NCBI GenBank assembly: GCA_030062745.1
Contig: CP099841.1
Location: 11,970,970 to 12,034,969 of the forward strand
Length of the DNA stretch: 64,000 bases
Direction: 5' to 3'
Source of the DNA: Capitulum mitella
Taxonomy: Eukaryota; Arthropoda; Thecostraca; Pollicipedomorpha; Pollicipedidae
This document shows positions 60,270-64,000 of the stretch, piece by piece. The position numbers and the translations under genes were made by a program. Positions within the stretch are counted from its first letter, which is position 1. Each line of letters opens with the position of its first letter. The notes below the pieces were generated by a model, which was not told the origin of the DNA, made no database searches, and saw nothing but the letters and a program-made list of their open reading frames with translations.

Positions 60270-61514
60270 TTCACCCTTTTTACGTATGGAGGAGGGTGGC
60301 TTCAGAAGCCCACTTTCGTTTTTTTGCTTGCTATTTCCAGGGTTTTTAAGGCAGCATTACGAAATTTGGCGGCTTATTCTACCCTTTTGTTCTACGTATT
60401 GTGGCAAATTTTTATGATTTTATTTTGCTCAAAGGCGGAGCCGGACCAAGTTTTTGGGAGGTACCTCTGGATGTTTTCGGCACTATTGAAGGTACAAGAA
60501 ATATGACTGCTTAAAACAGTATGAGTGTACAGGTAAATAAATGGGTAAACATACAAAAATATTTTTGGTGATCTGGGGTCATTTCACAAGTTCAGATGAA
60601 AGCAAAATGTTCAAATTTGCTTTTACGTATTTTTGGCCCTATTTTTCAAAATGCCAAATACGAATATTGTATCACGCAGTACTGTGCCCTCTACTTACGA
60701 AAGCTCGCTTCTTTTTAGATTTCTGGAAGTTCAGTTTTTAGATCGATGTAAGGCCGGGTCACGGAGCTTTGATTTGGAATGTCCACGCGTATCCAATGTC
60801 ACAATGGCCATAAAGAGGAGTTTTAGAAAGGCAGTCAATTCAGATGATTGGAAACGTTTCAAATGCCATGAAATCAACGCAAGGCCATGTCACGTGACTC
60901 TGCGAGGCCATCGCAAGGTCATTAAGGTTAGTGGATGTAAGATGACATGGTGAACATGCGACTATGACAGTTCCGCCTTTTTCATGTACTTGGCAACGTC
61001 TATGCCAACATTATACCGACAATATAATACGATTTGTGCTTCTGAAATATATCATGACTAGTGAAAGCTTAACAAGTATTTTTGACTTAAATGTCAATTT
61101 AATTTTGAAAAATAATTCTCAGTTTCCAAGGATCGTGGGCAATTATAAATTTTGTTTAAATTCTAAGGGTATGAACCAACTGGAAAAGTCTTATCGGTTA
61201 CCTACCAATTCAAGCCATTGGCATAAAAATAGGTCCCTAAGCATCAAAGTTATATGAAATAAAACATACTTCCGTTATGAAGTTTTTGACACCTGCATCC
61301 AACCTTTTCAAGATTTTTAAAACTGCTTCTTTAAAAATATAGTTTACGTCATGGCGAAATGATTGTCATTTGTTGCGTTGAAATTAAACAGGTGGTTGTC
61401 GAGATCTCAAGGGGCCTCAGATCAGCTCAGATCATATCAGACCTCGATATCCCAATAAGCACCCCCCCCCCAAGAGAATGCGCCCTAGCGCTATGGGCAC
61501 AGGAAAAGGGCTAA
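60270..61514 (-). mobile_element. Element B4, old divergent copy
   Basis: Aligns with B2 through TTTTTTTGCTTGCTATTTCC, the GGCGGAGCC segment, the CATGACTAG segment and TTGTCGAGATCTCAAGG. The TTAA borders have mutated (TTCA left, CTAA right). Confidence 0.6.
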
Positions 61515-61545
61515 CGCTATTTGGGAAGTCCATACGTGGATAGTG

Positions 61546-62295
61546 TTAACCTAATTTTCGTATGAGCGGGGACATTCTGAAGCCACCTTCCGGTTTTTTG
61601 CTCACCACTTCCATTGTTCTAGCAGCTTCACGAAACTTGGCGTGCTTTCGTTTCTACTCGGGTTACGAATTGTCAGATTTTCATCACTCTATTTTGCCCA
61701 GGGACGGGACCAGGCTAACTTTTTGGGATGTACCTCAAGTGGTTTTGGCATTGTTAAACGTGGCAAAAAATGACCGGCAAGAATAGGACTTTTAAGATGA
61801 TCTTAAAACATTATATCAAGGTATAGGCATATATTAGGGAAAGAAAACACGCAAAAATAGTTTTGCTGACGTGAGGTCGTTTCACAAGGTCAGGTCAGGG
61901 CTAAATTTTTCAAAATCAAATTTTCAAAATAAAAACTCGAAAGAGATGTGACTTAAACTTTCATTTTCTAATTGTGTTTCGAGTTTGAGATTGATATCGA
62001 GTGAAGTCACGGGACTATGACCTAAAGTGTAAGCGTAGTTACTGTTTATCACGACGGTTATTAGCAAGACATTGAGGAACAGGGTGAATTCAAATGATTG
62101 GAATTGTTTTCAAACGGCATAAAATGCAGCCGAAGCCATTTTTGTGGTTCTGGACATTTGAGGTTATTTGAGGTCAAAGGTCATGAGTTGGCGTGATAAA
62201 AATGCAACCAGGGCAGTTTCCCTTTTTCATGCCTCTCACACCGCCTATGCCAACGTTATATAAACAATGTAATGCGATTTGTGCTTATGAACCCT
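61546..62295 (-). mobile_element. Element B5, truncated copy
   Basis: Starts at TTAACCTAATTTTCG (61546) and follows B2 through GGTTTTTTGCTC, the GGGACGGGACCAGGC segment and TTTTTCATGCCTC, then loses similarity near 62295. It sits 32 bases after B4 in the same orientation. Confidence 0.55.
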
Positions 62296-62917
62296 TATTC
62301 GCACAGGGCGAGGATGCACCCCCACCCCCTTGAGATTTTTCAAGGAAAACTTCCTAAGGGTTTGCTTGATCCACTGGAAACTCTGTGTAGCCTTTGGGGT
62401 AATCTTTCCACATCTCGAAGTGCAAAAATTTCCCGATACGTCGTCATGATAACGAACTATGACGTCATAAGGGGAACCATGCCAGGCATTTTCGCTTGTC
62501 GAGGCGGCCCATTGACAACGGTACGAGTTTTGTCTCACTGTAAGACGGCTGAGGTGCACAAATACAAAAAAATATATGTTAATCTACGGCAGATTGTATG
62601 TCTTGAGCTATTATACACATATTTCGTAGGTTTATGTCCACTGCCAGGATTATAGACGGTATAAACTGATGTCATCAGTTACGGCGGAAAACAAGTTTCT
62701 GTTTATCTCTGGAGGTGCGACAGGAAACAGATATGGCAACGCAATCGTTACATTCGGACTGTTTGAACTGCGAGGAATCAATAGCAATGGTAGACACAGA
62801 CATAAGTTTGCAATAGTATGAATATTTATTTCATGAGAGGAGGATGAAACGCAGCGAAGGCTTGACTTTTGCTCCGATTGGCGGAGCGGCGCCGGCCGCC
62901 GTGTGGTGGGAAGACAT

Positions 62918-62975
62918 GTCAGTGCCCCGATCTGTCTAACTGTAGACAAGTCAGTGCCCCGACATGTCTACAGTT
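62918..62975 (+). repeat. Two copies of a ~33-bp unit
   Basis: GTCAGTGCCCCGATCTGTCT and GTCAGTGCCCCGACATGTCT follow each other, each with an ACAGTTAG or AACTGTAG neighbour, so a partial inverted repeat is also present. Confidence 0.6.
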
Positions 62976-63072
62976 AGATTTTGCTGTGGACTTTGGCTGA
63001 AAATACGCTTGAACTAATCAAAATTGCGATTTTTAGACAAACCAGCGCCATCTTAGGTCAGTGGATTTAGAT

Positions 63073-63122
63073 AACCTTGGATGGCCTAAGATGGCCTCGG
63101 ATGGCCAAAAATGGCCTTTAAA
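63073..63122 (+). repeat. Short GATGGCC repeat
   Basis: GATGGCCT(A/C)A/GG-type decamers repeat four to five times. Confidence 0.6.
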
Positions 63123-63806
63123 TGTCATTTAACAACATTGTTGGTTAATTCAGATGCTGTATTTTATTTCGGCATTTATTGTTATCTGCAAAAAACAAAT
63201 ACTTTTTCAGCTCCCACAAGGTACCCACGACCCCAGCATACAAGGACTGACATAGCTTGTACCCGTCTCCCCATGCCTCCGAGTTGTGCAGAAACATCTT
63301 TACGAGCTAGGGTTAAGTATGAAATGACTCTCAAAAACAAACAAATTACATTCTATTAATTCAGTAAGATCAAACCAAAAGGGAATATCTGGAGTGTCAT
63401 ACGTAAAATGCGATATAAAACGATACAATGATGATGCGAAAATAAAAGTGCGACAAAACCGCGACCAGACTGTCGCTCATCGTTGCCTGGATCTGCCGTC
63501 CCCCGCGATTGCAGAGTTACCAGAATTTCAGGCCTGTGTTGGCTTCCACACGAAGAGCGCGATTTAACCATATTGATACACATGCATGCAAGTGTTTCTG
63601 CTGGCGTAGCGGCAATGCATTGGGACCATATATTTTGTCTTTCGGAACTTATACAGTATTGATGTTCATGAAACTTTAGCACGAACTTGTCCTACGCCAC
63701 AAAAAAATGAATAGGTCTTGAAGTGCGCTACAAATAACCACAAATGTGCATCTCGCTGAGTTGACATGATACGCATTGGCTCATATTTTTTGATGAGTGC
63801 TATTTT

Positions 63807-64000
63807 TTAACCCTATTCCCGGAGGGCTAGACGGTATGGTCGATTCCCGGCAGGGGGGACGGATTCGGCCCCCCCCCCGACATCTCGAGAACTACTTGTC
63901 CGATTTCATCGCAACAAACGGCAATCGATTCGCCGTGACGTGAACTACATTTTTACAAAAAAAAAATTCAAAATTTCGAAATTTGTGGATACAGGGGGGC
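63807..64000 (+). mobile_element. Element B3, cut by the window edge
   Basis: TTAA at 63807-63810 then CCCTATTCCCGGAGGGCTAG; the first 190 bases are nearly identical to B1, with a few substitutions and indels in the poly-C and poly-A runs. This suggests recent activity. The rest lies outside the window. Confidence 0.8.

Larger units (their letters stand above)
62296..63806. other. Intergenic DNA before element B3
   Basis: A possible element D fragment at 62400-62530 and two small tandem repeats. No gene. Confidence 0.3.

Overview
The window looks like nuclear DNA of an arthropod, most likely a crustacean; a barnacle would fit the GC-rich exons and islands, but that is only a guess. Evidence: genes split by GT-AG introns with secretory signal exons, an interstitial block of the arthropod telomere pentamer TTAGG (12002-12170), a decayed LINE, many short non-autonomous DNA transposons, abundant micro- and minisatellites, and no bacterial gene organisation.

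The only genes I can reconstruct with confidence are two S1A (chymotrypsin-fold) serine proteases in head-to-tail tandem on the + strand. SP1 has 4 coding exons (25782-25815, 27013-27251, 30299-30518, 31142-31581; 310 aa). SP2 has 6 coding exons (34030-34093, 34622-34777, 40396-40529, 41282-41376, 43783-43886, 47230-47615; 312 aa). All exon phases join without a stop, and both proteins have a signal peptide, a propeptide and a complete His-Asp-Ser triad. SP1 has Ser at chymotrypsin position 189 (chymotrypsin-like pocket) and SP2 has Asp (trypsin-like pocket). Neither has Arg or Lys just before the mature N-terminus. They share three intron positions and SP2 has two more. They are probably secreted digestive or haemolymph/cuticle proteases; the substrate cannot be read from sequence.

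Layout: 1-2900 unassigned DNA with a GC/CpG-rich island; 2951-6084 a hAT-like element (family F) full of ~20-bp degenerate repeats, interrupted by a TTAA element (B1); 6100-15480 intergenic with islands and the TTAGG block; 15485-17510 an inverted F copy with the empty TTAA site; 17510-19240 further element-like sequence; 19250-25000 intergenic with elements C1 and E; 25170-31581 SP1 with an upstream island, two 32-bp minisatellites and C2 in its introns; 31600-33150 spacer; 33160-47744 SP2 with C3 (itself carrying nested element D), minisatellites, islands and a LINE fragment in its introns; 47750-64000 intergenic, with B2, B4, B5 and the start of B3.

The most distinctive features are the mobile-element community (at least four families of about 0.9-1.2 kb ending in or at TTAA, with no transposase in view) and the tandem repeats that abut protease splice sites, one of which duplicates the end of a coding exon with its splice donor. 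Apart from the two proteases and the LINE, I find no open frame with convincing coding character.
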